Source: Actinospineispora eucalypti
Lineage (GTDB): Bacteria; Actinomycetota; Actinomycetes; Mycobacteriales; Pseudonocardiaceae
Length of the DNA: 64,000 nucleotides
Reading direction: 5' to 3'
Assembly (NCBI GenBank): GCA_014208095.1
Contig: JACHMT010000002.1
Coordinates: forward strand, 1,550,001 to 1,614,000
The notes below the pieces were generated by a model. The model ran no database searches and was not told where the DNA came from. It saw only the letters and a program-made list of their open reading frames with translations. Made by a program: the position numbers and the translations under genes. Numbering within the stretch: the first letter of the stretch is position 1; each line of letters begins with the position of its first letter. Positions 33,129 to 42,609 of this stretch are shown piece by piece.

Positions 33129-35948
33129 ATGGGAGGCACCGAAACCGGCTCGATGCGGCTAGATCGGCTGCTTCCGACGAACTGGAACCTCCCGGTCAAG
33201 CTCGCGGCCGTACTGGCCGTACCGATCGTGCTGGCAATGACGTTGGGTGTGTTGCGAGTCGCCGGCGACGTCGACGACGCGACCGCGATCGGCCACCTGG
33301 ACCGCTACCTGGCGGCCGGTGACCGGGTATCGGCGCTCGTCACGGACCTGCAACACGAGCGGTACCAGGCGGCCGTATTCGTTGCCGGCGCTCGAGCCGG
33401 CGATCAGGCACCCCTACGGAACGCATTCGCCGCGGTGGACGCCCGGCTGGCCGACGCCAAGGCCATGATCGGTGACGCCTCCGCGCTGGGCAGCGGCCCG
33501 CGCGCGGTCTACCAGCAGATCACCGACCAGCTGTCCCGGCTGGACGCCTTGCGCGGCCGGGTGACCGACACCCGCCCAGACATGCCGAACGGGGCCGCCA
33601 ACCGCGCGGACCCGCTGATGGTCAACCACTACACCGGTTTGATCGGCTCGATGCTGATGTTCGAGGCCGCGCTGGGCCGCCAGACGGGTACCCCGGTCTC
33701 GGCCGGGCTGGCCTCCGAGGTGACCGCGTTGGCCGCCGCCCATGAGCAGATCTCGCTGCAGCAAGCGGTGATCGCCGGAGCGATCACTCGGGGCGAGATG
33801 CTGCCGGTGGATGCCGACATGGTCCGCGGCTCCGATGCACGCCTCTTCACCGCAATCGACCAGCTGCGCATCGGCGCGGCCGGCGGTCGCCGCGAGCTGC
33901 TCAAGTGGACCGAGAGCGCCGCCGTCCGAAAGCGGGTGCGACTCAAGCAGACGGCGCTCAACGAGGCGACGCCCGCCCGGGCCGCAGCCGAACGGAAGGC
34001 TCCGCGCAACCAACTCGGCGTCGACCGGGCCGAGTGGGATGCGGCGCACGACACCGAACTCGCCGACCTGCGGGGCACCGAGGCCGGCGTGCGCGCGGAA
34101 ATCAAGGCGAACGGACTCGAGCGGCAGGAGCGAGCCAGAAGCGCCGCCGGAATCAACTCGGTGATCCTGCTGCTCGGTTTGCTGACCACGGCCGCTGTGG
34201 TGTACCTGATCGGCAAGTCGATACTCAACCCGCTGCGGATACTGCGCGGCACCGCCCTGGAGGTGGCCAACCGCAGGCTGCCGGAAGCGGTGCGGAGAAT
34301 GCGGGAGGGCAAGGCCCCGGACAGCGCGGTGACGCCGGTGCCGGTGGCGGGCCGCACGGAGGTCGGCCAGGTGGCCCGGGCGTTCGACAAGGTGCACAAG
34401 CAGGCCGTCCGCCTAGCCGCCGAGCAGGCCGCCTTGCAGAACAACGTCAGCGGCATGTTCGTGAACCTGTCGAGGCGTAGCCAAAGCCTCATCGAGCGCC
34501 AGCTGCGGCTGATCGAACAGCTCGAGCGCAACGAGCAGGACTCCGAGCAACTGGCCAACCTCTTCCAGCTGGACCACCTGGCCACCCGCATGCGTCGCAA
34601 CAGCGACAACCTGCTGGTCCTCGCCGGCAGCGAGCTCACCCAGCGGATGCACCAGGTGGTACCGGTGGTCGACGTGCTGCGCGCGGCCGTTTCGGAGATC
34701 GAGCAGTACAAGCGGGTGGTCGTGCAGCCCCCACCGGACGCGCGGATTCTGGGCCGGACGGCCAGCGACCTCGTGCACCTGGTGGCCGAGCTCCTGGACA
34801 ACGCGACGAACTTCTCGGCGCCAGACACCCGGGTTCTGGTCAACAGCACCCGGAACACGGATGGGTCCGTCCTGCTCGAGATCTCCGACGAGGGCGTCGG
34901 CATGTCGCCCAAGGAACTGGCCGCCGCCAACCGTCGGCTGTCCGGGACGGTCTCGATGGACGTGTCCACGTCGCGCCGGATGGGCCTGTTCGTGGTCGGC
35001 CGACTCGCCGCCCGGCACAGCATCCGCGTGCGCCTGGCCAGCGCGCACACCACCGACAACAAGCAGTCCGGCACCACGGCCTACGTCCACGTGCTCGCCA
35101 ACCTGGTGGTCGCGCCGGCGGCCACCACCGACCCACCCCCCACGCAAGAGCACCGCCCCGAGGGCAGCGAGCAGCCACGCAAGGCCGCGCAGACGCAGAA
35201 CGGCACACACACCGCGGACCGGAAGCCGGCAGAGACCCGAACGGCACGCCCGGCACGGACCGCGGTCAACGGCTCGGGCGTCCACATGGCGCTTCGGCCG
35301 GCGCTACGCGTCGACCAAGCCCTCCCCGAGCGGCGGAAGCGCGCGCCACAGCGTCCACAGCCGGTGCCGGTGAACGCACCGGATCCGATCGTCGCCCCCG
35401 ACCCGCCCTCGATGCCGAGCCCGGTCCACACCGAGCCGGCCGCGTCCCCGCCGGAGCCCTCCGAGACACCGATCTACACGCGGATGGAGTCCGCCTGGTT
35501 CCGGTCAGCCGGACGCGAAGCACCCGACCCCCTGACCCCGCAACCCACCAGGTCGGGCACGAACGGCGCCGAACCGGCCGCGGCGACCGTGCTCGGATCG
35601 GCCGAGGCCGACGATCCCGGCCAGGCCAGAAACGGCGCCACCCCCGAGCAACGGTCCCCGGAATGGGGCGCGTCGCACGCGCTGCACCCGATGCCGGAAG
35701 CCCCACCCTCCGGACTCACCGATTCCGGACTGCCCAAGCGGAAGCCGGGCTCACAACTCATTCCGCGCGGCGCGCATGCCCCGACGGATGCGAAGCCTCG
35801 CGAGGCGCCCGCCCGTCGCGCAGAGCAGGTCCGCAGCCAGCTCACCAGCTATCAAAAGGGGCTCCGGCAGGGCCGGGCCGGTCACCGCAAACCCGAGCAA
35901 GCCGAGTCCGTACACGTCCCACCCCACCCCCGAGGAGCCCAAAGTTGA
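33129..35948 (+). CDS. cvnA: CvnA: nitrate/nitrite-sensor-like histidine kinase of a conservon
   Basis: A 939-residue kinase. A membrane segment (LAAVLAVPIVLAMTLGVL) leads into an extracytoplasmic NIT-type helical domain, then a second membrane segment (INSVILLLGLLTTAAVVYLI) and HAMP. The dimer region contains QLDHLATRMRRNSDNLLVLAG; the ATPase has the N box ELLDNATNFS, G1 SDEGVGMS and G2 MGLFVVGRLAA. A ~300-residue Pro-rich tail follows, typical of CvnA. It senses a signal and works with the roadblock, DUF742 and GTPase proteins encoded next, which lie in the standard order with overlaps. Confidence 0.93.
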   Translation: MGGTETGSMRLDRLLPTNWNLPVKLAAVLAVPIVLAMTLGVLRVAGDVDDATAIGHLDRYLAAGDRVSALVTDLQHERYQAAVFVAGARAGDQAPLRNAFAAVDARLADAKAMIGDASALGSGPRAVYQQITDQLSRLDALRGRVTDTRPDMPNGAANRADPLMVNHYTGLIGSMLMFEAALGRQTGTPVSAGLASEVTALAAAHEQISLQQAVIAGAITRGEMLPVDADMVRGSDARLFTAIDQLRIGAAGGRRELLKWTESAAVRKRVRLKQTALNEATPARAAAERKAPRNQLGVDRAEWDAAHDTELADLRGTEAGVRAEIKANGLERQERARSAAGINSVILLLGLLTTAAVVYLIGKSILNPLRILRGTALEVANRRLPEAVRRMREGKAPDSAVTPVPVAGRTEVGQVARAFDKVHKQAVRLAAEQAALQNNVSGMFVNLSRRSQSLIERQLRLIEQLERNEQDSEQLANLFQLDHLATRMRRNSDNLLVLAGSELTQRMHQVVPVVDVLRAAVSEIEQYKRVVVQPPPDARILGRTASDLVHLVAELLDNATNFSAPDTRVLVNSTRNTDGSVLLEISDEGVGMSPKELAAANRRLSGTVSMDVSTSRRMGLFVVGRLAARHSIRVRLASAHTTDNKQSGTTAYVHVLANLVVAPAATTDPPPTQEHRPEGSEQPRKAAQTQNGTHTADRKPAETRTARPARTAVNGSGVHMALRPALRVDQALPERRKRAPQRPQPVPVNAPDPIVAPDPPSMPSPVHTEPAASPPEPSETPIYTRMESAWFRSAGREAPDPLTPQPTRSGTNGAEPAAATVLGSAEADDPGQARNGATPEQRSPEWGASHALHPMPEAPPSGLTDSGLPKRKPGSQLIPRGAHAPTDAKPREAPARRAEQVRSQLTSYQKGLRQGRAGHRKPEQAESVHVPPHPRGAQS

Positions 35949-36340
35949 ACGAGCGGAGCGAGTTCGGCTGGTTGCTCAACCACTTCGCCGAGCAGACCCC
36001 CGGTGTCGCACACGCCATCGTGGTCTCCACCGATGGCCTTTTGCTGACCGCCTCACCGGGTCTGGCCCGAGATTACGCCGACCAACTGGCGGCCGTCACC
36101 TCCGGGCTCGTCAGCCTGACCGACGGAGCCGCTCGCTGTTTCGAAGCAGGCCGGGTCGTGCAAACGGTCGTCGAGATGGAGCGCGGTCTCGTGCTGCTCA
36201 TGTCGATCAGCGACGGTTCCTGCCTGAGTGTGCTGGCGTCGCCGACCTGCGACCTCGGCCTGGTCGCGTACGAGATGACCATGCTCGTCGACCGGGCGGG
36301 TCAGCTGCTCACGTCCTCGCCGCTGCACCCGGTCCGATAG
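35945..36340 (+). CDS. cvnB: CvnB: roadblock/LC7 domain protein
   Basis: A 131-residue roadblock/LC7 protein (FGWLLNHFAEQTPGVAHAIV, DGLLLTASPGL, YEMTMLVDRAGQLLT). It is the presumed regulator of the small GTPase CvnD. The TTG start overlaps the cvnA stop (TTGA) and has GAGGAG eight bases upstream, which fixes the start. Confidence 0.93.
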   Translation: MNERSEFGWLLNHFAEQTPGVAHAIVVSTDGLLLTASPGLARDYADQLAAVTSGLVSLTDGAARCFEAGRVVQTVVEMERGLVLLMSISDGSCLSVLASPTCDLGLVAYEMTMLVDRAGQLLTSSPLHPVR

Positions 36341-36368
36341 GGCGCCACCGACAGGCGGGTGAACCACG

Positions 36369-36812
36369 ATGTCGACCGTGCCCAATGGGCACCACGCGAA
36401 GAACGTCCCGACCTTTGCGGACGTGCTGGACGGCTATCAGCTCGAGGACACCTGGTGGTCCCGGCGGACCGGCCGACACCGTCGGGTCGAACCGGATCAC
36501 GGATCCGAGGACTGGGCAGAGTGGCAAGATCAACTGGAGGTGGAGACGTTGGTGTCTACCAGCCCACGTGGCCGCGAGCAGCTGATCGTGCTGCGCCTCG
36601 AGCAACGAGCGGTGGTCGAGCTGTGTCATCTGCCCCGCTCGGTGGCCGAGGTTGCCGCGGTGCTGCGGCTGCCTCTGAGCTCAACCCGAGGCTTGCTCGA
36701 CGAGATGGCGGGCCGGGGCCTCGTCGCCGTGCACCGGTCCATCGCCGCCCAAGGCGGTATTCCTGATCTCATGTGGATGGAAAGGGTACTCAGTGGACTC
36801 CGCCAGATATGA
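36369..36812 (+). CDS. cvnC: CvnC: DUF742 protein
   Basis: A 147-residue DUF742 protein with LEVETLVSTSPRGREQL, LPRSVAEVAAVLRLPLSSTRG and MERVLSGLRQI, paralogous to the orphan at 23730-24329 but lacking its long linker. Its end overlaps the cvnD start by 20 bases. Confidence 0.93.
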   Translation: MSTVPNGHHAKNVPTFADVLDGYQLEDTWWSRRTGRHRRVEPDHGSEDWAEWQDQLEVETLVSTSPRGREQLIVLRLEQRAVVELCHLPRSVAEVAAVLRLPLSSTRGLLDEMAGRGLVAVHRSIAAQGGIPDLMWMERVLSGLRQI

Positions 36813-37395
36813 CCACGAGCCCGAGGCAGTTCCCGCCGCGACTTCCGCCAAGATCATTGTGGCGGGTGGTTTCGGGGTCGGGAAAACGACGTTCGTCGGA
36901 TCCGTCTCAGAGATCGTCCCGCTGACCACCGAAGCGGTGATGACCGAGGCGAGCGTTGGCGTCGACGATCTGGAGTGCACGCCCCAGAAGCACACCACGA
37001 CCGTGGCGATGGACTTCGGCCGGGTGTCGCTGGAGTCGGACCTGATCCTTTACCTCTTCGGCACTCCCGGACAGCATCGGTTCTGGTTCATGTGGGACGA
37101 CCTCGCCCGAGGCGCTATCGGCGCGGTAGTGCTGGTGGACACCCGCAGGCTGGCTGATGCTTTCGCCGCCGTCGACTTCTTCGAAGACCGCGGCCTGCCC
37201 TACGTGGTGGCCCTGAACCGCTTCAACGGCCAGCTGGCACACGAAGTCGAGGACGTCCGGGACGCCATGGCGATCAGCTCGATCGTACCGATCGTCAGCT
37301 GCGACGCCCGTGATCGGGCATCCACCAAAGAAGCCCTGATCGAGCTGGTCGAGTACGCGATAAAGAAGCGGCTGACGCCGGCCAGCCTGGCTTGA
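36793..37395 (+). CDS. cvnD: CvnD: small Ras-like GTPase
   Basis: A 200-residue GTPase with P-loop GGFGVGKTTFVG, switch II LFGTPGQHRFW and the conservon-type G4 region VVALNRFNG in place of NKxD. It completes the cvnABCD operon, a membrane-associated signalling complex resembling eukaryotic G-protein systems that affects development and metabolism in actinomycetes. Confidence 0.94.
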   Translation: MDSARYDHEPEAVPAATSAKIIVAGGFGVGKTTFVGSVSEIVPLTTEAVMTEASVGVDDLECTPQKHTTTVAMDFGRVSLESDLILYLFGTPGQHRFWFMWDDLARGAIGAVVLVDTRRLADAFAAVDFFEDRGLPYVVALNRFNGQLAHEVEDVRDAMAISSIVPIVSCDARDRASTKEALIELVEYAIKKRLTPASLA

Positions 37396-37699
37396 GCGCC
37401 GACGCGGCGAACTCGTCAGAGATCTCGAATCGGGACTCGGCAGTCATACTCCCCGGTACGACGAGCGGCCAGCGAGCAGATTCCTGAAGTTGGCCGCATC
37501 GACCGCTGCGCCGGTGCCAAGTCCGGTGGGTTGCAGATCGAGGATTGGCAGCGAGCCGAAGACCGCTGGCGGATCGTTCGCGGCGCGCGAGTTGGCCGAG
37601 GAGCGGCTCAGCGGCACTGACGGCCGCACTCTGTCGTTGAGCAGGACCGCACACCCATCGATGCTCAGAGGGGCTAGCCCAATCGAGAGCTGTCGGCCT
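37396..37699. other. 304-base gap between convergent genes
   Basis: This gap lies between cvnD and the end of the acyl-CoA ligase gene. It holds only short overlapping frames without recognisable motifs, and no clear terminator hairpin was found by eye. Confidence 0.5.
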
Positions 37700-39220
37700 C
37701 TATCGATGCCGGGCTGACCCGGGCGGACGGACACCGGAAGGCGGTGGCACGACTTCGCGGCGCAGAATTTTTCCGGTAGGACCTTTGGGAAGGCTGTCGA
37801 CGAGCCAGATTATGCGCGGGTACTTGTACGCCGCGAGCCGGCCGCGGACGAAGTGTCTGAGTTCGTCCGGATCAGTCGTTTCGCCTGGTTTGAGTGCCAC
37901 GGCGGCGCCGATCTCCTCGCCGAGCTCGGTGTGCGGGATTCCGACGACCGCGGCTTCGGCAACGGCGGGGTGCTCGTAAAGGACTTCCTCGACCTCACGC
38001 GGGTACACGTTGTATCCGCCGCGGATGATCAGGTCCTTTTTGCGGTCGACGATGGTGTAGTAGCCGTCCGCATCCTTGGTGGCGATGTCACCGGTGCGGA
38101 ACCAGCCGTCCGGGATGGCCACCGCGGTGGCTTCCTGGCGGTTCCAGTAGCCCTTCATCACGTTCTCGCCGCAGATGGCAATTTCACCAGGCTCGCCGGT
38201 CGGGACGTCGAAGCCCTGGTCATCGACGGTGCGCAGTTCGCAGCCCCGGACCGGGAGGCCGATGGTCCCGGGCCTGCGCTCGTGACCGGGTTGGTTGAAG
38301 CAGGCGATCGGGGCGGTCTCGGACAGGCCGTAGCCCTCGTAGATCTCGCAGCCGAAGCGCTCCTCGAAGGCGTGCAGGATTTCCACCGGCATCGCGGCAC
38401 CACCAGCGATGCACGTGCGCAGCGAGCCCATCTCGGCGACTTCGGCGTCGACGTGATGCAGCATCGCCGCGTACATCGTGGGAACGCCCTCGAACACGGT
38501 GACCCGGTCGCGGCCGATGACTTCCAACGCCTTGCCGGGGTCGAATCGAGAGATGAGGGTCAGCAGCGAGCCTGCCAGCACCGCGGCATTGAGGCCGCAG
38601 GTCAGGCCGAAGACGTGGAACAGAGGCAGGCAGCCCATGATCACGTCGCCGGGGCCCGCCTCGATCAGCGTCTCCACAGTTGTGGAGGCGTTGGAAGACA
38701 TGTTGTGGTGGGTGAGTTCGGCGCCTTTGGGGCTGCCGGTGGTCCCGGAGGTGTACAGGATGACCGCGGTGTCGGCGGGGGCCCGCTCCACGGGCTCGGT
38801 GATCGGCGACCCTCCCAACTCGGTGGGTCCCGTCGCCGGAACGACTATGCCGGTGATCCCGGCGGCAGTCGCGGCCTGGCGCACGACGTCGCCCCCACCG
38901 TCCCAGCCGTAGACGATCTTCATCCCGGAGTCTTCCAGGTAGTACCGCACCTCGCGGTCCTTGAGTAACGGGTTCATCGGCACCACGACCGCTCCGGTGA
39001 GTAGTGCGCCGTAGAACAGAATTGGGAAAGCTGGCACGTTCGGAAGCACCAGCCCGACCCGATCGCCCGGTACTACGCCCCGGGACCGCAGGTCACCGGC
39101 GACGGACGCCGCCGCGTCGTGCAGCTGAGCGTAGGTCAGCACGCAGTCGTCGAGCTTCACGGCAGGCCGATCACGGTGCGTCCGCACGGTAGCGATGAGG
39201 TTCGCGGCCAAGTTCGACAT
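37700..39220 (-). CDS. acyl-CoA synthetase (AMP-forming, FadD-like)
   Basis: A 506-residue ANL-family ligase. AVILYTSGTTGSPKGAELTH is the AMP-binding loop, YEGYGLSETAPIACFN motif A5, WFRTGDIATKDADGYY motif A7 and GPTGKILRR motif A10. It should activate a fatty or other organic acid as a CoA thioester. The ATG at 39220 has GGAG six bases upstream. It lies in a catabolic gene island headed by an EthR-like TetR regulator. Confidence 0.9.
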   Translation of the reverse strand: MSNLAANLIATVRTHRDRPAVKLDDCVLTYAQLHDAAASVAGDLRSRGVVPGDRVGLVLPNVPAFPILFYGALLTGAVVVPMNPLLKDREVRYYLEDSGMKIVYGWDGGGDVVRQAATAAGITGIVVPATGPTELGGSPITEPVERAPADTAVILYTSGTTGSPKGAELTHHNMSSNASTTVETLIEAGPGDVIMGCLPLFHVFGLTCGLNAAVLAGSLLTLISRFDPGKALEVIGRDRVTVFEGVPTMYAAMLHHVDAEVAEMGSLRTCIAGGAAMPVEILHAFEERFGCEIYEGYGLSETAPIACFNQPGHERRPGTIGLPVRGCELRTVDDQGFDVPTGEPGEIAICGENVMKGYWNRQEATAVAIPDGWFRTGDIATKDADGYYTIVDRKKDLIIRGGYNVYPREVEEVLYEHPAVAEAAVVGIPHTELGEEIGAAVALKPGETTDPDELRHFVRGRLAAYKYPRIIWLVDSLPKGPTGKILRREVVPPPSGVRPPGSARHR

Positions 39221-39363
39221 AATCGACTCCAGGAAATCCCGCATTGCCCAGTATTGCCCGCTGCCACAATTGACCAGAGGGTAACTTCAAGTGGATCTGA
39301 ACAGCGAATCCACGCAGTGTAAAAAGAGCGTCAACTCGCGTATCAGCCAGCAATTTCGAGTTT

Positions 39364-40068
39364 TTATTGGGCTCGGGTTCCGATGCCAAATACCGAGCGC
39401 AGCCACACCGTAGCTATTGTCTCAGCTATGTCCTCAGTGTGAATCGCATTTCCACTGCGCATGCTCATCAATCCTAGGTTCCGTTCGCCCATCCACATCA
39501 GCGCCGCCGCCAGCGCTCGTGCGGGTGGGCCGCCGACGGCCACCCCGGTCGCCCGGTCGCGCTCGATGGCCGCGGCCGCGGCCTCGATGAATTGACCCAG
39601 GATCGATTCCCACTGAGACCGCAGCTCGGGTTCGGCTCCCACAGCGTCTCCGACCTCCCGCAGAATGTGACCGTGCCGATCCCATACGGCCACGACCTCG
39701 GCGGCGGCTTGCTCGATCGCCTCCTGCGGTGCCATGTCCGCGGGGCGTTCGAAGATGAACCGTGAGGCGGTGAACACATCTTCGGTGACGGGTCCAAGCA
39801 TCGCGAACAGAACTTGCCACTTCGACTCGAAGTAGAAGTAGAACGACGACCGGGACAGACCTGCCCGCTTGGCAAGGTCGTCGATGGAGACCGCGCGGAG
39901 CGGCGTGTCACGCAGCAGCTCGTACGCGCCGTCGAGGATCGCCTGCTCGCGCCGATCGCCCTTCGTGGGCCGCCGCCTCCCGACGCGAACGTCCGGCCAG
40001 ACAGGACCGGATGAGGAAGTAGTCGCCACCGTTGCATGGTAGTCCACTCCCTTATTCGCCGCTTCCAT
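39364..40068 (-). CDS. TetR-family regulator, EthR-like
   Basis: A 234-residue TetR protein. The N-terminal HTH is VSIDDLAKRAGLSRSSFYFYF, and the C-terminal ligand domain has PARALAAALMWMGERNLGLM, very like the same region of mycobacterial EthR. It probably represses the surrounding catabolic genes and responds to a hydrophobic ligand or acyl-CoA. It lies between the acyl-CoA ligase and the medium-chain oxidoreductase genes on the same strand. Confidence 0.88.
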   Translation of the reverse strand: MEAANKGVDYHATVATTSSSGPVWPDVRVGRRRPTKGDRREQAILDGAYELLRDTPLRAVSIDDLAKRAGLSRSSFYFYFESKWQVLFAMLGPVTEDVFTASRFIFERPADMAPQEAIEQAAAEVVAVWDRHGHILREVGDAVGAEPELRSQWESILGQFIEAAAAAIERDRATGVAVGGPPARALAAALMWMGERNLGLMSMRSGNAIHTEDIAETIATVWLRSVFGIGTRAQ

Positions 40069-40110
40069 TGCATCCTTGGACCGTGGCGGTACGCAACAAA
40101 CCGCGGAGTC

Positions 40111-41154
40111 CTACAACTCCTCCGGGTCGGCGACTTTGATTACGAGCTTCCCCCGACTCTCGCCGGAAAAAATGGCGTTGAGCGTCTCGCGGGCATTTTC
40201 GAGACCTGCCACCACCGTTTCCTCGTAGCGTAGTTTACCTTCTTCAAGTGCCACGGCGATCCTGCCGATGACTTCGCTGAATCGGTCGACGTGATCGGAA
40301 ACGATGAATCCGGTGAGCTTCACCCGCTGCATGAGCAGCTGGTTGAGGTTGAGCAACGTTTCTTGATAACCCTTCGCGCCGTAACCGTTGTAGTCGGCGA
40401 CCATTCCACACAACGGAATACGCGCCCCCACGTTCAGCCGACCCAGGACGTGGTCCATGATCTTGCCGCCCGCGTTCTCGAAGTCGACATCGATTCCGAG
40501 GGGCGTGGCCTCGTCGAGCTGTGCCCGCCAGTCGTCGGCGTGCCGATCGACGCAGGCGTCGAATCCGAGCTCCTCGACCACGTATCGGCATTTCTCCGCG
40601 CCGCCCGCGATACCCACCACCCTGGCACCGCGCTGCTTGGCCAGCTGACCGGCGATGGACCCGACAGCGCCGGCGGCGGCGGAGACGATGAACGTTTCGC
40701 CCGGCTTGGGGTCACCAATCTCCACACCGATGTAAGCCGTGATCCCGGTGTGCCCGAGCACGCCGAGGAACGTGTGCAGAGGTGCGGGCAGCGGATCGGG
40801 GAGCACCGTGAACGATGCCTCGGGTCTCGAGTCATCGGCCAAGCAGTAGTCCTGCCATCCGGTGAATCCTTGCACGAATGAGCCGGTCGGCAGGTCGTCG
40901 CGGCGTGATTGAACGACCTGCCCGACTCCGACGCCGCGCATAACAGCGTTCAGCTCAACGGGAGGCATATAGCCTCGGGTGGAGCTCATCCAGACGCGGC
41001 TGGTGGGGTCTACGGACAGGTAGAGAGTGCGAATGAGCGCCTGTCCTTCGGTGAGCTCCCCGACAGGTTCTTCGAGCCACTCGAGATCCCGGTCGCGGAC
41101 CGGGCCGCGAGGCCGGCTACGGAGCCGGTAGAGCCGGTTGACCGTATTTTTCAC
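40111..41154 (-). CDS. NADP-dependent oxidoreductase, MDR family (alkenal/enone reductase type)
   Basis: A 347-residue medium-chain oxidoreductase without the zinc-ligand pattern. It has DPTSRVWMS and MRGVGVGQVV near the N-terminus and the cofactor motif AAAGAVGSIAGQLAKQRGA. The subgroup includes NADPH-dependent 2-alkenal and prostaglandin reductases that saturate enone double bonds. GAGGAG precedes the GTG start. In this island it could reduce an unsaturated ketone. Confidence 0.86.
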   Translation of the reverse strand: MKNTVNRLYRLRSRPRGPVRDRDLEWLEEPVGELTEGQALIRTLYLSVDPTSRVWMSSTRGYMPPVELNAVMRGVGVGQVVQSRRDDLPTGSFVQGFTGWQDYCLADDSRPEASFTVLPDPLPAPLHTFLGVLGHTGITAYIGVEIGDPKPGETFIVSAAAGAVGSIAGQLAKQRGARVVGIAGGAEKCRYVVEELGFDACVDRHADDWRAQLDEATPLGIDVDFENAGGKIMDHVLGRLNVGARIPLCGMVADYNGYGAKGYQETLLNLNQLLMQRVKLTGFIVSDHVDRFSEVIGRIAVALEEGKLRYEETVVAGLENARETLNAIFSGESRGKLVIKVADPEEL

Positions 41155-41226
41155 CGTTTCTCCTCGGCCTTTTGTCTGAGCACCTGGACCGCCAGCTTGT
41201 GACTCGCATCCATATTTCGACGGCGG

Positions 41227-42090
41227 TCAGTTGTCGGCGGCCATCTTTGCGAGGTTCAATCCCGGGATGATCGAATGTCCGCCATCGACATGAAGTTCCA
41301 GCCCGGTGGTCCATCGAGATTCGTCGGAGGCGAGCCACAATACCGCCTCAGCCATCGCTCGCGGCGGCAAGAGTCCTACGTTCTGCAACACAGTCCAGTT
41401 TTTTGCGCCTTGGAGGTCTTCTTTTGTTCCCTGGCCCTCTCCCCGACCCGCGCAGAGGTCGTAACCGCCTTGCCAGTCCAACCCCTTGGTGTCGGTGGGT
41501 CCGGGTAGCAGGGAATTGACACGGATGTTGTACTCGCCGAAGGCTAGGGCGGCACTCTTCGCCAGCCCGAGCGCCGCATGCTTTGATGCGACGTAATGTA
41601 CGTAGCCGGGGGCGCCCTCGACTCCGTTACCAGAAGCGGTGACGACCACTGAGCCTCCACCAGCTTCCTTCATGTGTGGAGTGACGGCTTTCAGCGTTCG
41701 CCAGACTCCAAGAACGTTGACATCCAATACGTCCCAGAATTCTTCTTCGGGAATCTCCGCGAAGGGACGAACCGTCCACACGCCAGCGTTTGCTACCGCG
41801 ACATCGATGCGACCGAAGCGCTTCATCCCCTCGGCCACCAGCTCATCCAACGACTTCTGCTGGCGGACATCTCCCTCGTGCGCAAGGATCTGGCGGTCCA
41901 GCGCCTCGACTTCCTTGACGGTTTGCTGAAGGTCTTCGGGAGAGCCTAGCGGGTAAGGAATCGCGCCCTTCTCCGGGCAGTCAATGGCAAGAATATCGGC
42001 GCCTTCTTCCGCAAAGCGCACGGCGATTGCTCGGCCTTGACCTCGTGCCGCACCGGTCACTAGTGCGACCTTTCCGTCCATACGTCCCAT
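41227..42090 (-). CDS. mycofactocin-coupled short-chain dehydrogenase
   Basis: A 287-residue SDR with GAARGQGRAIAVRFAEEGAD, the catalytic YVASK, and VDGG near the end. The insertion after the second strand (IDCPEKGAIPYPLGSPEDLQ, then VEALDRQILAHEGDVR) is the hallmark of the mycofactocin-linked SDR subfamily, which holds its NAD non-exchangeably and passes electrons to mycofactocin. Carveol dehydrogenase belongs here. It probably oxidises a secondary alcohol. A strong GGAGGAG precedes the ATG. The mftA-F genes are not in the window. Confidence 0.87.
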   Translation of the reverse strand: MGRMDGKVALVTGAARGQGRAIAVRFAEEGADILAIDCPEKGAIPYPLGSPEDLQQTVKEVEALDRQILAHEGDVRQQKSLDELVAEGMKRFGRIDVAVANAGVWTVRPFAEIPEEEFWDVLDVNVLGVWRTLKAVTPHMKEAGGGSVVVTASGNGVEGAPGYVHYVASKHAALGLAKSAALAFGEYNIRVNSLLPGPTDTKGLDWQGGYDLCAGRGEGQGTKEDLQGAKNWTVLQNVGLLPPRAMAEAVLWLASDESRWTTGLELHVDGGHSIIPGLNLAKMAADN

Positions 42091-42093
42091 CGC

Positions 42094-42606
42094 TTACTCC
42101 TCCTTGAGTGGTTGATGCTCCAGAACGCCAATCGACTCTGCCGAGGGCGTGATCAGTTGCAGGAGCACGTCGATCCCGGGTGGTTCGGTCCACACATGCA
42201 TCGCGCCGGCGAGTTGGATGGGCGCCGCGATGGGTTCGGGACGACCGGGGCCTCGGATCACACAACCCGACAGCTCCGGCCCACCAGGTCCCCGCAGTCG
42301 TAGAGCCACATGATCGAGCGCCGCGGGGCGGGCACCGAGGGCGCGATCGAGAGCGGCCTCGTCATGCAGCGTGTACAGCTCGATCGCGGCCCCGGCAACG
42401 TCGAGGAATACCGCGCTGAGCTCAAGATCTGGCGCCTCGAACCGCCGGAAGACATCCACGTTGAACCTGTCGACCCATGCCGCCACAGCCGAAGGAAGGT
42501 CACGTACGAGCACGCCGACATGGTCGAGTTCCGGGCTGTCTGTGCGCTTGTCGGCGTTGGTTGACTGGCCGGCGCTTTCGTTGCCGGCCGGTGTGCGCGA
42601 TTGCAT
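42094..42606 (-). CDS. VOC-superfamily (glyoxalase-like) protein
   Basis: A 170-residue protein with vicinal-oxygen-chelate features: ELDHVGVLVRDLPSAVAAW, then VFLDVAGAAIELYT and LDHVALRLRG, giving paired His/Glu metal ligands. The pattern resembles methylmalonyl-CoA epimerases. It lies 3 bases after the methylmalonate-semialdehyde dehydrogenase gene and 3 before the SDR, so co-expression is certain and epimerase or lyase chemistry likely. Confidence 0.75.
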   Translation of the reverse strand: MQSRTPAGNESAGQSTNADKRTDSPELDHVGVLVRDLPSAVAAWVDRFNVDVFRRFEAPDLELSAVFLDVAGAAIELYTLHDEAALDRALGARPAALDHVALRLRGPGGPELSGCVIRGPGRPEPIAAPIQLAGAMHVWTEPPGIDVLLQLITPSAESIGVLEHQPLKEE

Positions 42607-42609
42607 GGA